This document shows positions 16,317 through 25,706 of a stretch of DNA of 64,000 nt, piece after piece. Both the position numbers and the translations under genes were made by a program. The number at the start of each line of letters is the position of its first letter. Within the stretch, counting starts at the first letter, position 1. Under the pieces are notes generated by a model, which worked only from the letters and a program-made list of their open reading frames with translations, had not been told where the DNA came from and did no database searches. The stretch is from Leadbetterella lacustris. GTDB lineage: Bacteria > Bacteroidota > Bacteroidia > Cytophagales > Spirosomataceae. The DNA is taken from positions 62,001 through 126,000 of the forward strand of contig OZ248430.1 of NCBI GenBank assembly GCA_965234335.1, given 5' to 3'.

Positions 16317-17747
16317 TTAAAACTGAAAATAGATAAATTGAACTTCTCCGAAATAACCGAAAGTAATTATAAACAACAACATGAAGTAATAAATACCCCA
16401 TCGCTGCCATGATGGTCTGTTTTCTATCCAGTGGCCTATGTCTTTGGTACTTTGCATCCATTGTACACTTTCAAGAATAATGAATCCCAAAAGTACCACA
16501 ATAAGATTTTGAGTGCCTATCAGGCTAATGACTTGCTTAAAACTATGGCTACTGCTAACAAACATGTTCTTGATGACATATTTGGCATCATCAAATTTCG
16601 GAGCCCTAAAGAATATCCAAGCGAATACCACGAGTGCAATTGTTATTATATTATGTAATGCCGCACTAAGTTTTGTTCCCAAAAGTCCAAAGAGCTTGGT
16701 TTGTACATCCTTGGTCAACTGGCCCATTATTTGATAAAAACCGTGTAAAGCTCCCCAAATAACAAAATTCCAGCTAGCTCCGTGCCAAAGACCGCTGACC
16801 ATAAATACGAAGAAAAGATTGAAATATTTTCTAGAAGTACTTACTCTATTGCCCCCTAATGGAATATATAAATAGTCTCTAAACCACGTAGAAAGCGAAA
16901 TATGCCATCTTTTCCAGAATTCGGAAATACTTTTTGCAGAATAAGGCCGATCGAAGTTCTTCATGAGATTGAAACCCATGACTCTCGCCGAACCAAGAGC
17001 AATGTCTGAATAACCAGAAAAATCACAAAAGATTTGAACAGAATAAAACAAAGTCGCAATTAAAAGTGGCATACCTTGATATTTACCTAAATCTCCGTAA
17101 ACTTGATCCACAAAAACACTCAGGTTATCAGCTATCACTACTTTTTTGAACATTCCCCAAAGCATTAGTCTCAAACCTGATTTTACTCGATCATAGTCGA
17201 AGTCAAACTTTTCATAAAACTGATACAGAACATTTTGAGGGCGTTCAATTGGACCTGCAACTAACTGTGGATAAAACATAACATACAAGGCATATATACC
17301 AAAATTACGTTCAACTTTTTGATTACCTCTGTAGACTTCTATGGTGTATGACATGGCCTGAAACGTATGAAAAGAAAGGCCAATCGGCAAAATAAAATCC
17401 CAAAGCGGATCATAATACGTTTGATTTATTTTATAACTAACAGCATTTAAGTTATTTAAAATAAAATAGTAATATTTAAAAAGTGCCAATACACCGATAT
17501 TAGCTAGCAGACTAATTGCTAACGCCCATTTTCGTTTTACTCCCTGAGTTTTGTCTATCCAAATACCAGCGTAGTAGTCGATTATGATGGTAAATAGTAA
17601 TATAAAAATGTATTCCCACTTAAAAAAAGCATAGAAAACACAACTCGAAGCCAAAAGTAACATCCATCTATATTTGTACGGAAATACAAAAAAAAGAAAA
17701 GTAACTATTGGAAAGAAAAGAACAAATTCGAAAGAATTAAAAAGCAT
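16317..17747 (-). CDS. MBOAT family O-acyltransferase (AlgI/DltB-like)
   Basis: The 476-residue protein has about ten membrane helices. Family landmarks are LPIGLSFHTFQAMSY, PQLVAGPIERP, FCDFSGYSDIALG, SEFWKRWHISLSTWFRDYLY and the catalytic-histidine block SGLWHGASWNF. Such proteins move acyl groups, usually acetyl, to the periplasm for decoration of extracellular polysaccharides or other polymers. The gene starts 5 bases after the E2 gene and is followed 3 bases later by its SGNH-like partner. All four genes cinA, E2, MBOAT and SGNH-like appear to be one transcription unit. Confidence 0.93.
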   Translation of the reverse strand: MLFNSFEFVLFFPIVTFLFFVFPYKYRWMLLLASSCVFYAFFKWEYIFILLFTIIIDYYAGIWIDKTQGVKRKWALAISLLANIGVLALFKYYYFILNNLNAVSYKINQTYYDPLWDFILPIGLSFHTFQAMSYTIEVYRGNQKVERNFGIYALYVMFYPQLVAGPIERPQNVLYQFYEKFDFDYDRVKSGLRLMLWGMFKKVVIADNLSVFVDQVYGDLGKYQGMPLLIATLFYSVQIFCDFSGYSDIALGSARVMGFNLMKNFDRPYSAKSISEFWKRWHISLSTWFRDYLYIPLGGNRVSTSRKYFNLFFVFMVSGLWHGASWNFVIWGALHGFYQIMGQLTKDVQTKLFGLLGTKLSAALHNIITIALVVFAWIFFRAPKFDDAKYVIKNMFVSSSHSFKQVISLIGTQNLIVVLLGFIILESVQWMQSTKDIGHWIENRPSWQRWGIYYFMLLFIITFGYFGEVQFIYFQF

Positions 17748-17752
17748 ATCTC

Positions 17753-19015
17753 TTAATTTAAGACTCTTTTGGTGTCAAAGTTTTCAAAAAAGTCGGACAC
17801 TTCTTTTAGGAACAAGCCACCCAAGGAACCATCCACCACACGGTGATCAAACGAATGGGAAATCACCATCTTTTGTCTGATCCCTATTAAGTCGCCATCG
17901 GGTGTTTCAATTACAGATGGAAGCTTTCTAATTACTCCAAAAGCCATGATGGCCACTTGAGGCTGCATAATTATAGGTGTACCTGACAAATTTCCGAAAG
18001 TACCAATATTTGTAATGGTATAAGTTCCACCTGAAAGTTCCTCGGGTTTAAGTTGATTATTTCTTGCTCTTTTAGCTAGGTCATTTACCTTTACGGCCAA
18101 TTGGCTCAAGGAATATTTATCCGCTTGATGGATTACTGGAACAATCAAATTACCATTCGGTAAGGCCACGGCCATACCAATATTAATGTCTTTTTTGTAG
18201 ATAATATTGTTGCCGCTGACTTGAATATTAATGCCTGGATATTTTTTAATGGCATGGGCAACAGCCTCAATCAAAATAGGAGTGAAAGTGAGATTTTCCT
18301 TGAATTCTTTTGTGAAACTGTCTTTAATCCTCAATCTCCAATTCACCACTGCTGTCATGTCTGTTTCCATAAACGATGTCACATGAGGTGAAATAGCCTT
18401 AGATTCAAGCATTCTTTGCGAAATCATTTTTCGCATTCTGTCCATCTCCACTATTTGATCCTCACCTGTACTGCTTATAACTGGAGCCTCTGAAACAAAC
18501 GCTTTAGGTTCTTTTTTAGAATTCAAGTAATTAAGGATATCATCTTTGGTCACCCTTTTTTCAAATCCCGTACCTTTAATGTTGTCCAACTCAGCTTGAG
18601 AAATATTTTCTTTTTTAGCTATATTGAGTACCAAAGGCGAATAAAACTTGGTATTTGAGCTTGCTACCACACTTGGTGATGCAACGACTTCTTCAAAAGC
18701 TTTTGCTATTTGCTCCACATATTCATCCTCTACAATCTTAATTTTTTCCGTGAATTTTGTTACAACGGCGTCGATATCGGTATCAATCTCACAGATGGGT
18801 TTGCCTATGAGAGCAACATCACCGTCATTAACAAAAAACTTAGTTATAACCCCTTTGTGAGAGGAACCAATTTCAGTATCGATTTTGTCTGTAGCTACTT
18901 CCAAAATCATATCGTCTATTTCTACATGGTCACCCTCATCAACCAACCATTTCAGAACAGTACACTCAAAAATACTTTCACCCATGCTGGGCATTAATAT
19001 CTCTACTTTTGCCAT
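17753..19015 (-). CDS. 2-oxoacid dehydrogenase E2, dihydrolipoamide acyltransferase
   Basis: The 420-residue protein has one N-terminal lipoyl domain (residues 1-80, lipoylated lysine about K44 in EVATDKIDTE). A peripheral-subunit-binding domain (about residues 125-170, SPLVLNIAKKENIS) and a C-terminal catalytic domain ending with HSFDHRVVDGSLGG, which holds the active-site His, follow. It could serve a pyruvate or a branched-chain 2-oxoacid dehydrogenase; the sequence alone does not decide. An E1 beta subunit gene is at 28806, 10 kb away, and E1 alpha and E3 are not in the window. It sits 7 bases after cinA. Confidence 0.93.
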   Translation of the reverse strand: MAKVEILMPSMGESIFECTVLKWLVDEGDHVEIDDMILEVATDKIDTEIGSSHKGVITKFFVNDGDVALIGKPICEIDTDIDAVVTKFTEKIKIVEDEYVEQIAKAFEEVVASPSVVASSNTKFYSPLVLNIAKKENISQAELDNIKGTGFEKRVTKDDILNYLNSKKEPKAFVSEAPVISSTGEDQIVEMDRMRKMISQRMLESKAISPHVTSFMETDMTAVVNWRLRIKDSFTKEFKENLTFTPILIEAVAHAIKKYPGINIQVSGNNIIYKKDINIGMAVALPNGNLIVPVIHQADKYSLSQLAVKVNDLAKRARNNQLKPEELSGGTYTITNIGTFGNLSGTPIIMQPQVAIMAFGVIRKLPSVIETPDGDLIGIRQKMVISHSFDHRVVDGSLGGLFLKEVSDFFENFDTKRVLN

Positions 19016-19022
19016 AATATCT

Positions 19023-20273
19023 CTACTTACCTTTGGTTAATATTCTTAAGAAATTAAGAGCTGCTTTGGCACTGTATTCAATGTTTACAATCCTTATTTT
19101 GCCCAAGCTTAGTTTCTTAGTTAATGTTTGTTTTCCGTTAGTCACTGCTAACCACACTGTTCCTACAGGCTTGTCTTCAGTTCCACCGTCAGGGCCAGCA
19201 ATTCCGCTTGTGGCAATTCCGTAAGTAGTTTTCATCAAATTTAGAACACCTTCGGCCATTTCGATGACAGTTGGCTCACTTACCGCCCCAAATTTAGTTA
19301 ATGTTTCTTGTTTTACCTTTAAAACATCCATTTTTGCTTGATTGGAGTAACTCACCACACCTCCCATAAAATAGGATGAACTTCCCGGGATAGATGTAAG
19401 CAAATGAGATAAATAACCTCCTGTACAACTTTCGGCAACCCCAAGGGTCGATTTAGTTTCATTCAAAATATTCCCAATAGATTTCTCAATTTCGTCGTTC
19501 TCGAAGCTATAAATGTGTTCCTCTATTAAAGGAACAAGCTTATTTATTTCTGCCTCTATCTCAGCCTCTATGTTTGTTCTGTTTTCTCCAATTCCTGTTA
19601 ATCTCAACTTAACCTCCCCAAAACTAGGCAAATAAGCCAGTTTGATATGTTCGGGCAGATTGTCCTCCCAACTCTCAATTCTTTCTGCTAAAAATGATTC
19701 TCCTAAACCAATCGTTCTGACAATTTTATGGACAATTTCAGGTAATTCAAATTTCGACTTTAACCTTGCTATAACTTCATTATTGATTAAATATTTCATT
19801 TCTAAAGGAACGCCGGGCATCGAAACGATAACCTTTCCATTATAGTCAAACCACATTCCCGGAGCCGTACCAGTGGCATTGTGCAGATAGATACACTTAG
19901 AAGGTATGGCCGCCTGTTGCCTGTTGAGCTCTGTAAATGGTCTTCCTCTTTTTTCGAAAAAATTTCTTACAAACTCCTCGGCATGCGGGTTGATAACCAA
20001 TTCGTCGCTGAAATATTCCGCTAAAGTTTTTTTGGTAATATCGTCTTTTGTTGGCCCCAGTCCACCTGTAATTAGCACTATGTCAGCTCTTTGAAGGCTT
20101 TCTTCGAGTATATTTAGAATCTCTTTTTTTTGATCTCCAACCGAAGATTTTCGGATAGTTTTGATTCCTATTTTATCTAATTCTTCGGATATCCATTTTG
20201 AATTGGTATCAGTTATATGTCCGTAAAGTATTTCATCACCTATGGTTACTACTTCGGCGTAAATTATCTTCAT
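19023..20273 (-). CDS. cinA: CinA-family protein (NMN deamidase type)
   Basis: The 416-residue protein has two domains. The N-terminal molybdopterin-binding-like domain contains VTIGDEILYGHITDTNS and TGGLGPTKDDITK. The C-terminal NMN amidohydrolase domain contains GVAESCTGGYLSHLLTSIPGSS and GIAGPDGG. The family recycles nicotinamide mononucleotide and, in some bacteria, acts with competence. It is the first gene of the - strand run leading into E2, MBOAT and the SGNH-like gene. The promoter probably lies in the 114-base gap shared with the divergent DUF4197 gene. Confidence 0.93.
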   Translation of the reverse strand: MKIIYAEVVTIGDEILYGHITDTNSKWISEELDKIGIKTIRKSSVGDQKKEILNILEESLQRADIVLITGGLGPTKDDITKKTLAEYFSDELVINPHAEEFVRNFFEKRGRPFTELNRQQAAIPSKCIYLHNATGTAPGMWFDYNGKVIVSMPGVPLEMKYLINNEVIARLKSKFELPEIVHKIVRTIGLGESFLAERIESWEDNLPEHIKLAYLPSFGEVKLRLTGIGENRTNIEAEIEAEINKLVPLIEEHIYSFENDEIEKSIGNILNETKSTLGVAESCTGGYLSHLLTSIPGSSSYFMGGVVSYSNQAKMDVLKVKQETLTKFGAVSEPTVIEMAEGVLNLMKTTYGIATSGIAGPDGGTEDKPVGTVWLAVTNGKQTLTKKLSLGKIRIVNIEYSAKAALNFLRILTKGK

Positions 20274-20387
20274 CTAAAAAAGTTTATCATTTGCTGTTAC
20301 AAATTTCACTAATTTTGCGTTTAAATACAAAGAAGTCAGAATTTCTTAATTTTTAAGTACAAATCCAATTTTAAAAAATTTACATTA

Positions 20388-21104
20388 ATGAAAAAAGTAT
20401 CGTTGCTTTCTCTGTTCTTGTTGTTCGGTTTAATTTCATGCGGTCAAAAAATTAATTTAGGAAAGGTGATCAACTCTGTACTCTCGGGGGCATCACTTAC
20501 AGAAGCTGAAGCAGGCGAGGGTATTAAGGAGGCTCTTTCGGTCGGTATAAATTTGGGAGCAGATAAAGCCTCCGCTTTAGATGGTTATTTCAATAATCCC
20601 AAAATCAGAATTCCGTTTCCGCCAGAAGTTCAGAGGGTTGAAACAACATTAAGAGGAATTGGCCTAGGTGGTGAGGTAGATAAATTTATTTTGGCCTTAA
20701 ATCGTGGTGCCGAAAACGCTGCACAACAAGCCAAGCCGATATTTATTTCCGCCATTAAACAATTGACTATCAGAGATGCCATAAACATATTAAGAGGTGA
20801 AAAAGATGCTGCTACCCAGTTTCTAAAAAGAACCACATCGGTACAACTATTGCAGGCTTTTGAGCCGTATGTAATAAAATCTCTCGAAAATACTCAAGCT
20901 ACCAAATATTACAGTGACTTGGCAAATGCATACAATAAGGTTCCTTTTGTGAGCAAAATTAATTCTGACTTGAAAGGCTATGCAACACAAAGAGCAATTG
21001 ACGGTCTATTTGTGTTAGTTGCCGAGGAAGAAGCTAAAATTAGAGAAAATCCATTGGCTAGGACTTCGGAGTTACTCAAGAAAGTTTTTGGAAATAATAA
21101 ATAA
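20388..21104 (+). CDS. DUF4197 lipoprotein
   Basis: The 238-residue protein has a lipoprotein signal (lipobox LISC at about residues 15-18). The body matches the DUF4197 family, with GIKEALSVGINLGADKAS, NPKIRIPFP, an AAQQAKPIF segment and a GEKDAATQFLK loop. The fold is largely helical, and function is not established. It is followed 27 bases later by gldC and may be co-transcribed with it. Confidence 0.9.
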   Translation: MKKVSLLSLFLLFGLISCGQKINLGKVINSVLSGASLTEAEAGEGIKEALSVGINLGADKASALDGYFNNPKIRIPFPPEVQRVETTLRGIGLGGEVDKFILALNRGAENAAQQAKPIFISAIKQLTIRDAINILRGEKDAATQFLKRTTSVQLLQAFEPYVIKSLENTQATKYYSDLANAYNKVPFVSKINSDLKGYATQRAIDGLFVLVAEEEAKIRENPLARTSELLKKVFGNNK

Positions 21105-21131
21105 TTTAATAACAATCAGAATCGAAATAAC

Positions 21132-21482
21132 ATGTTAAAATCGGAAATCAATTTTTCTATAGATTTGGATGAATCAAGAATACCTGAAAAAATATTTTGG
21201 GATGCAACTGAGAACCCAAACGAAGGTGTAAACGAAACGAAAGCCATATCTATAAGTGTCTGGGATCAATATCATAAGGGGCTATTGGGCATTAATCTTT
21301 GGACAAAAGACATGCCTGTAGATGAAATGAACCATTTTGCCATAGATATTGTGGGTAATCTCTCTCAGATGCTGAAAGACTCAACCCAAGACGCCAAAAT
21401 GATCAGTATCTTGGAAGAAGCTGGAAAAAAGATGACGCAGCACTTAAACGAAATGGCTAAACAAGACCAAGCTAAGAATTAA
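21132..21482 (+). CDS. gldC: Gliding motility protein GldC
   Basis: This small soluble protein of 116 residues starts MLKSEINFSIDLDESRIPEKI and contains WDATENP, KAISISVWD and LRINLWTKDMPVDEM-like sequence (here LGINLWTKDM). It matches GldC, which is needed for or helps Bacteroidota gliding; its exact role in the motor is not settled. No other gld genes are in the window. A good terminator follows. Confidence 0.93.
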   Translation: MLKSEINFSIDLDESRIPEKIFWDATENPNEGVNETKAISISVWDQYHKGLLGINLWTKDMPVDEMNHFAIDIVGNLSQMLKDSTQDAKMISILEEAGKKMTQHLNEMAKQDQAKN

Positions 21483-21506
21483 ACGGGATTCAGTAAACGC
21501 CAAAAC

Positions 21507-21537
21507 AAAAAAAGCTTCGTAATTGAAGCTTTTTTTG
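21507..21537 (+). terminator. Terminator after gldC, probably bidirectional
   Basis: AAAAAAAGCTTC (to 21518) pairs with GAAGCTTTTTTT (from 21525) around a GTAATT loop. A and T runs flank both sides, so it can serve gldC and the subtilisin gene that ends at 21553. Confidence 0.85.
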
Positions 21538-21552
21538 TGGCATATAGCCAAT

Positions 21553-23184
21553 CTAGAGTTTTATAAGTTTTCTTGTATATGTTGAGTTAGCCATCTGCAG
21601 TTTAATTACATAAGTTCCGGAGTCAAGTTTTGTAAGTCTATTTCGAAATTCTGTTACCGAAACTTTAGCACGCAATGCTCTTCTGCCATTAAGGTAAAAT
21701 ACATCTAATAGTTGATTTTCAGAAACTTCTATTCCATTAATAATGATTTTAAAGTCTCGGTTATCACTTATAGGGTTTGGGAAAACAACCGTTTCCTCCA
21801 AGTCATTTTCAGTGGCCAAAACCACTTTGGAGAGCTCAAGGATTTTTCTGTAACTCGGTATTCCGTATCCAATTTTATTATCTGGAGTTTCATAATTACT
21901 TGCCGACTTTATCAATAAATCTCTAATTTGCATCGCACTATGCTTAGGAAATTGTTGCTTTAAACCAGCTACCATACCTGCTATTAGTGGTGCAGAAAAA
22001 GAAGTGCCTGATGAAAAACTTGCATTCGGATTAGATATAGCCACCGTCGTTTGTGAACCACGAGCCGAAACCTCAGGCTTTATGTTGTTCTTAGCGTTAG
22101 GGCCAGGTGAACTAAAACCTACCGTGTTTCCATTCAAATCAACCGCCCCCACTGCAATTACCGAATCGGCATCTGCAGGCGTAACAATGTGATTCCAAGG
22201 GTTATTTCCTTCGTTACCAGCAGAATTAACTACTATAATTCCTCTGCCAACAGCATAGTCGGCTGCTCGAGCCGAAATTGTCTTGTCACCATTGAGGTCT
22301 TCAAACTTATAATCTGTGGTAGGGTTATCAAATGAATAGTAGCCTAAAGATGAATTAATGACATCAACACCTAGGCTATCGGCATTTTCAGCCGCAAAAA
22401 GCCAATAAACTTCTTCTATTCGAGTTTCTGAGCCTACATCTTCGGTTCTGTATAGGGCAAAGTCTGCATCTGGAGCGGTACCCATTAGCTGACCGTTGAG
22501 TTTGGCTCCAATACAACTCAAAACGGCCGTTCCATGCCAATGCGACTCATAAACAGTCGTATCATTTGAAACAAAATCATAAGTTTTAATAATTTTTTTA
22601 TCTGAAAAAAGATGTTTGAAGGCGTTCATTGTATTGGCCTTATCAAACCCTGCATCAAAAACCGCAACCAATATCCCTTTTCCAGTAAAATTATTTTTGT
22701 GCATTTCGTCTACGCCCAATTGTTGAATCTGTACTAGTGAGCTGCCATAGCTAAATTCCTGATGCGAGCCAAACTTATCTATCGTAGCATTTTGATTTGA
22801 TAAACTAGATATTCTTCTTCCTCTTATATCTTGGTTTCCATCTATATTTTTAACGAAGGATTGTTTACTTAGATTACTGAGAATTTCAGGTGAACAGTCT
22901 ATTAACACAGCGTTCAGCCATTTCGATGTTCCAATAATCTTAGCTCCAAGTGCTTTGATTTGGTTTATGTAGATAGGGCTGACAGGAATATCTAGTGCGT
23001 TTACCGATATATTTTGATTTTTACGACGATTTATAGATTTCTGAGAGAGAAACTTTTCAGGAGATGAGAGACTGAAGTTTGAACCTGATTTATCTTTTAA
23101 GTAGATAAAGTATCTATTTTGGCCAAAAGACAGTGAGAAAAAAAATATAAAAAATATAACTAGATATGCCTCTTTCTTCACCAA
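21553..23184 (-). CDS. Secreted subtilisin-family (S8) serine protease with probable T9SS sorting domain
   Basis: The 543-residue protein has a signal peptide (FFIFFFSLSFG, cleaved near QNRYF) and an inhibitor-like prodomain to about residue 160. The S8 catalytic domain follows: Asp in VAVFDAGFD, His in HWHGTAVLS, oxyanion Asn in NSAGNEGNN and Ser in SSGTSFSAPLIAG. The last 80 residues start with VVFPNPISD and end with TRKLIKL, a pattern typical of type A C-terminal domains that direct export by the type IX secretion system. It is therefore probably an exported, possibly surface-attached, protease. It converges on gldC. Confidence 0.93.
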   Translation of the reverse strand: MVKKEAYLVIFFIFFFSLSFGQNRYFIYLKDKSGSNFSLSSPEKFLSQKSINRRKNQNISVNALDIPVSPIYINQIKALGAKIIGTSKWLNAVLIDCSPEILSNLSKQSFVKNIDGNQDIRGRRISSLSNQNATIDKFGSHQEFSYGSSLVQIQQLGVDEMHKNNFTGKGILVAVFDAGFDKANTMNAFKHLFSDKKIIKTYDFVSNDTTVYESHWHGTAVLSCIGAKLNGQLMGTAPDADFALYRTEDVGSETRIEEVYWLFAAENADSLGVDVINSSLGYYSFDNPTTDYKFEDLNGDKTISARAADYAVGRGIIVVNSAGNEGNNPWNHIVTPADADSVIAVGAVDLNGNTVGFSSPGPNAKNNIKPEVSARGSQTTVAISNPNASFSSGTSFSAPLIAGMVAGLKQQFPKHSAMQIRDLLIKSASNYETPDNKIGYGIPSYRKILELSKVVLATENDLEETVVFPNPISDNRDFKIIINGIEVSENQLLDVFYLNGRRALRAKVSVTEFRNRLTKLDSGTYVIKLQMANSTYTRKLIKL

Positions 23185-23295
23185 TGAATCATTTTTTTTT
23201 GATTATCAAAAATACTAAAAAAAGGTTCTATTTTGAATAAACGAATTAAGAATTTAACTATAAAATTGGTAATAAAAGACCAAACAGTAAGTCCT

Positions 23296-23424
23296 CTACA
23301 AATTCATTAGGCCCATTAAGAGTAAGGCACTTAATAATAGTAAATTAACTATTTTAAACCATCTGAAATTAATCAATGAAGAAGGTGTTTTTGCTTTGTG
23401 ATAATTGAGTTTAAGGTTTTTCAT
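23296..23424 (-). CDS. Possible small membrane protein (42 residues)
   Basis: The short frame lies in the gap between the divergent protease and hisG genes. It has a basic N-terminus (MKNLKLNYHKAKTPSS) followed by a hydrophobic helix (IVNLLLLSALLLMGLM) and a stop. That layout, positive-inside followed by one helix, is what a real small membrane protein looks like. No Shine-Dalgarno-like site or conserved family was recognised. It could also be a chance frame in AT-rich DNA. Confidence 0.33.
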   Translation of the reverse strand: MKNLKLNYHKAKTPSSLINFRWFKIVNLLLLSALLLMGLMNL

Positions 23425-23544
23425 TTTTACAAGTTTTTATCAGAATCCATAACTAATTATAAATGTAATTACAGGAATTGAATTTTCAAAAAATATTGAA
23501 AGAAAATATTTCCTTTTTTATAAATTACTTTAAGAATTCAGAGC

Positions 23545-23552
23545 TAATTTTG
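23545..23552 (+). promoter_or_regulatory. Candidate -7 box for hisG
   Basis: TAATTTTG matches the Bacteroidota -7 consensus TAnnTTTG and lies 30 bases before the chosen hisG start. No TTG is found at the usual distance upstream, so it is tentative. Confidence 0.35.
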
Positions 23553-23582
23553 TGCCAAAATATAACAACCAGAGAAGTTTTA

Positions 23583-24440
23583 ATGCAAAATATAAGAATT
23601 GCGATACAGAAATCAGGAAGATTAAGCGAAGATTCAATAGATTTATTTAAAGAATGTGGCATAAAACTTGACATGGGCAAAGGCAGATTAAAGTCTGTTT
23701 CTTCAAACTTTAATGCAGAATTTTTGTTCCTAAGAGACGATGATATTCCAGGGTATGTAGAAGACGGTGTGGCGGATTTGGGTATAGTTGGTGAGAATGT
23801 ACTCGTAGAATCTGCTAAAAATGTTGACCTTGTGAAAAAACTTGGTTTTTCGAAATGTAGACTTTCTATTGCCATACCTAGAGAAGATAGTTTTGATGGA
23901 GCTCAGTCATTGCAGAATAAAAGTATAGCAACCTCATATCCGAAATTGTTATCGAAGTATCTCAAAGAAAATGATATAAAGGCGAATATCCATGAAATAA
24001 GTGGATCGGTGGAAATCGCCCCATCGATTGGCTTGGCTGATGCGGTTTGTGATATTGTTAGTTCCGGAAGTACCTTACTGAGTAATGGACTAAAAGAAGT
24101 GCAAGAAATTTTTAAGTCTGAAGCTGTCTTGATAGGCAATAAAAATTTGTCAGCCGAAAATAAAAGTATTTTGGAGAAAATCCTTTTTAGGATAAATGCG
24201 GTGCAGAAAGCTCAGGACCACAAATACATATTATTAAATGCACCCAACGAGAAATTGCCAGAAATTATAGATATTATCGCTGGCATGAAAAGTCCAACGG
24301 TGATGCCTTTAGCCGCAAAAGGTTGGAGCTCGATACATTCAGTATTAGAAGAGAAAGCTTTTTGGGAAAAAATAGAAGCTCTAAGAAATGCTGGAGCCGA
24401 GGGGATTTTGGTGATTCCGATTGAAAAAATGATACTTTGA
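23583..24440 (+). CDS. hisG: ATP phosphoribosyltransferase HisG, long form
   Basis: This is the first enzyme of histidine synthesis: ATP plus PRPP gives phosphoribosyl-ATP. The 285 residues correspond to the long form with a C-terminal regulatory domain that binds histidine. Typical features are IRIAIQKSGRLSEDS at the start, DDIPGYVEDGVADLGIVG, the PRPP-loop region DAVCDIVSSGSTL, and the C-terminal GMKSPTVMPLA. The frame is open 105 bases upstream, but the ATG at 23583 (MQNIRIAI) gives the standard N-terminus. hisD follows after 3 bases. Confidence 0.96.
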   Translation: MQNIRIAIQKSGRLSEDSIDLFKECGIKLDMGKGRLKSVSSNFNAEFLFLRDDDIPGYVEDGVADLGIVGENVLVESAKNVDLVKKLGFSKCRLSIAIPREDSFDGAQSLQNKSIATSYPKLLSKYLKENDIKANIHEISGSVEIAPSIGLADAVCDIVSSGSTLLSNGLKEVQEIFKSEAVLIGNKNLSAENKSILEKILFRINAVQKAQDHKYILLNAPNEKLPEIIDIIAGMKSPTVMPLAAKGWSSIHSVLEEKAFWEKIEALRNAGAEGILVIPIEKMIL

Positions 24441-24443
24441 CAA

Positions 24444-25706
24444 ATGAATATTTTTGAACTTCCAAAAAAAGAACAATACGCAGAAATACTCAAACGACCC
24501 ACAATGTCGTTCGACGAAATCGAGCAGAAGGTTAGGCCTATAATTCTTGAAGTAAAAGAAAAGGGAGATGAAGCATTGATTAAATTTGCCCTAGAATTCG
24601 ACAATATTCTGCTCGACAACTTCAAAGTTGATTTATCTGAGATTCAAAATGCAAAGCAATTACTGGATTTTGAGCTTGTTAAAGCCATTGACCAAGCTTT
24701 TGACAATATATATACTTTTCACAAAGCCCAACTCATTTCCGAAAATGTAGTAGAAACTATGCCCGGTGTTAAGTGCTGGAGAAAAAGCGTAGGAATTGAA
24801 AAAGTTGGAATATACATTCCGGGAGGTTCAGCACCTTTGTTTTCTACAGTACTAATGTTAGGGATTCCAGCATTAATTGCTGGCTGTAAACAAGTTGTTT
24901 TGTGTTCACCCAGTAATCATCCTGCCATTTATTATGCCGCTCACAAGTGTGGAATCACGAATGTCTTCAGAATAGGCGGTTCCCAAGCGATAGCTGCAAT
25001 GGCATTTGGAACTGTCTCTGTTCCAAAGGTGTATAAAATATTTGGGCCGGGGAATCAATATGTAACCTCTGCCAAGCAATTAGTAAATCAGTTCGGAACT
25101 GCCATAGATATGCCCGCTGGCCCTTCTGAGGTTGCTGTGTTGGCTGATTATAGAGCAAATCCGGCCTTTGTTGCCTCTGACTTACTATCTCAAGCAGAAC
25201 ATGGGCCTGATAGTCAGGTGATTTTGGTTTCGGATGACTTGAAAATTATCCAAGCAACTATAACAGAACTTGAAAAACAGTTAGAAAACCTTCCAAGGAA
25301 AGATATAGCGAAATTAGCACTTCATAATTCGAAGGCGATTTTAGTTGAAAATATGGCTGTTGCCGTCGATATCCTGAACGAATATGCGGCGGAGCATTTA
25401 ATACTTTCTGTGGAAAATCCTCAAGTTATTGCCGACAAAATCATCAACGCAGGTTCTATATTTTTGGGAGATTACACACCAGAATCATGTGGTGATTATG
25501 CTTCTGGAACTAACCATACTTTGCCAACCAATGGTTATGCAAGGGCTTACAGCGGTGTTTCATTAGACAGTTTTGTTAAAAAAATTACCCTCCAACAAAT
25601 AAGTAAAGAGGGCATAATGAACCTTGGTCCAATTGTAGAAAAAATGGCAGAGGCTGAGCAATTATTTGCACATAAAAATGCTGTAACGGTTCGTTTAAAA
25701 TCTTAG
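24444..25706 (+). CDS. hisD: Histidinol dehydrogenase
   Basis: The 420-residue NAD- and zinc-dependent enzyme carries out the last two steps of histidine synthesis. Diagnostic blocks are GIYIPGGSAPLFSTVLM, IGGSQAIAAMAFGT, GPGNQYV, the metal site region LLSQAEHGPDSQ, and YAAEHLILS with GDYASGTNHTLPT. It follows hisG by 3 bases. The other his genes usually found after it are absent, as a thiolase gene converges on it and overlaps its end by 12 bases. The rest of the pathway must be elsewhere in the genome. Confidence 0.97.
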   Translation: MNIFELPKKEQYAEILKRPTMSFDEIEQKVRPIILEVKEKGDEALIKFALEFDNILLDNFKVDLSEIQNAKQLLDFELVKAIDQAFDNIYTFHKAQLISENVVETMPGVKCWRKSVGIEKVGIYIPGGSAPLFSTVLMLGIPALIAGCKQVVLCSPSNHPAIYYAAHKCGITNVFRIGGSQAIAAMAFGTVSVPKVYKIFGPGNQYVTSAKQLVNQFGTAIDMPAGPSEVAVLADYRANPAFVASDLLSQAEHGPDSQVILVSDDLKIIQATITELEKQLENLPRKDIAKLALHNSKAILVENMAVAVDILNEYAAEHLILSVENPQVIADKIINAGSIFLGDYTPESCGDYASGTNHTLPTNGYARAYSGVSLDSFVKKITLQQISKEGIMNLGPIVEKMAEAEQLFAHKNAVTVRLKS

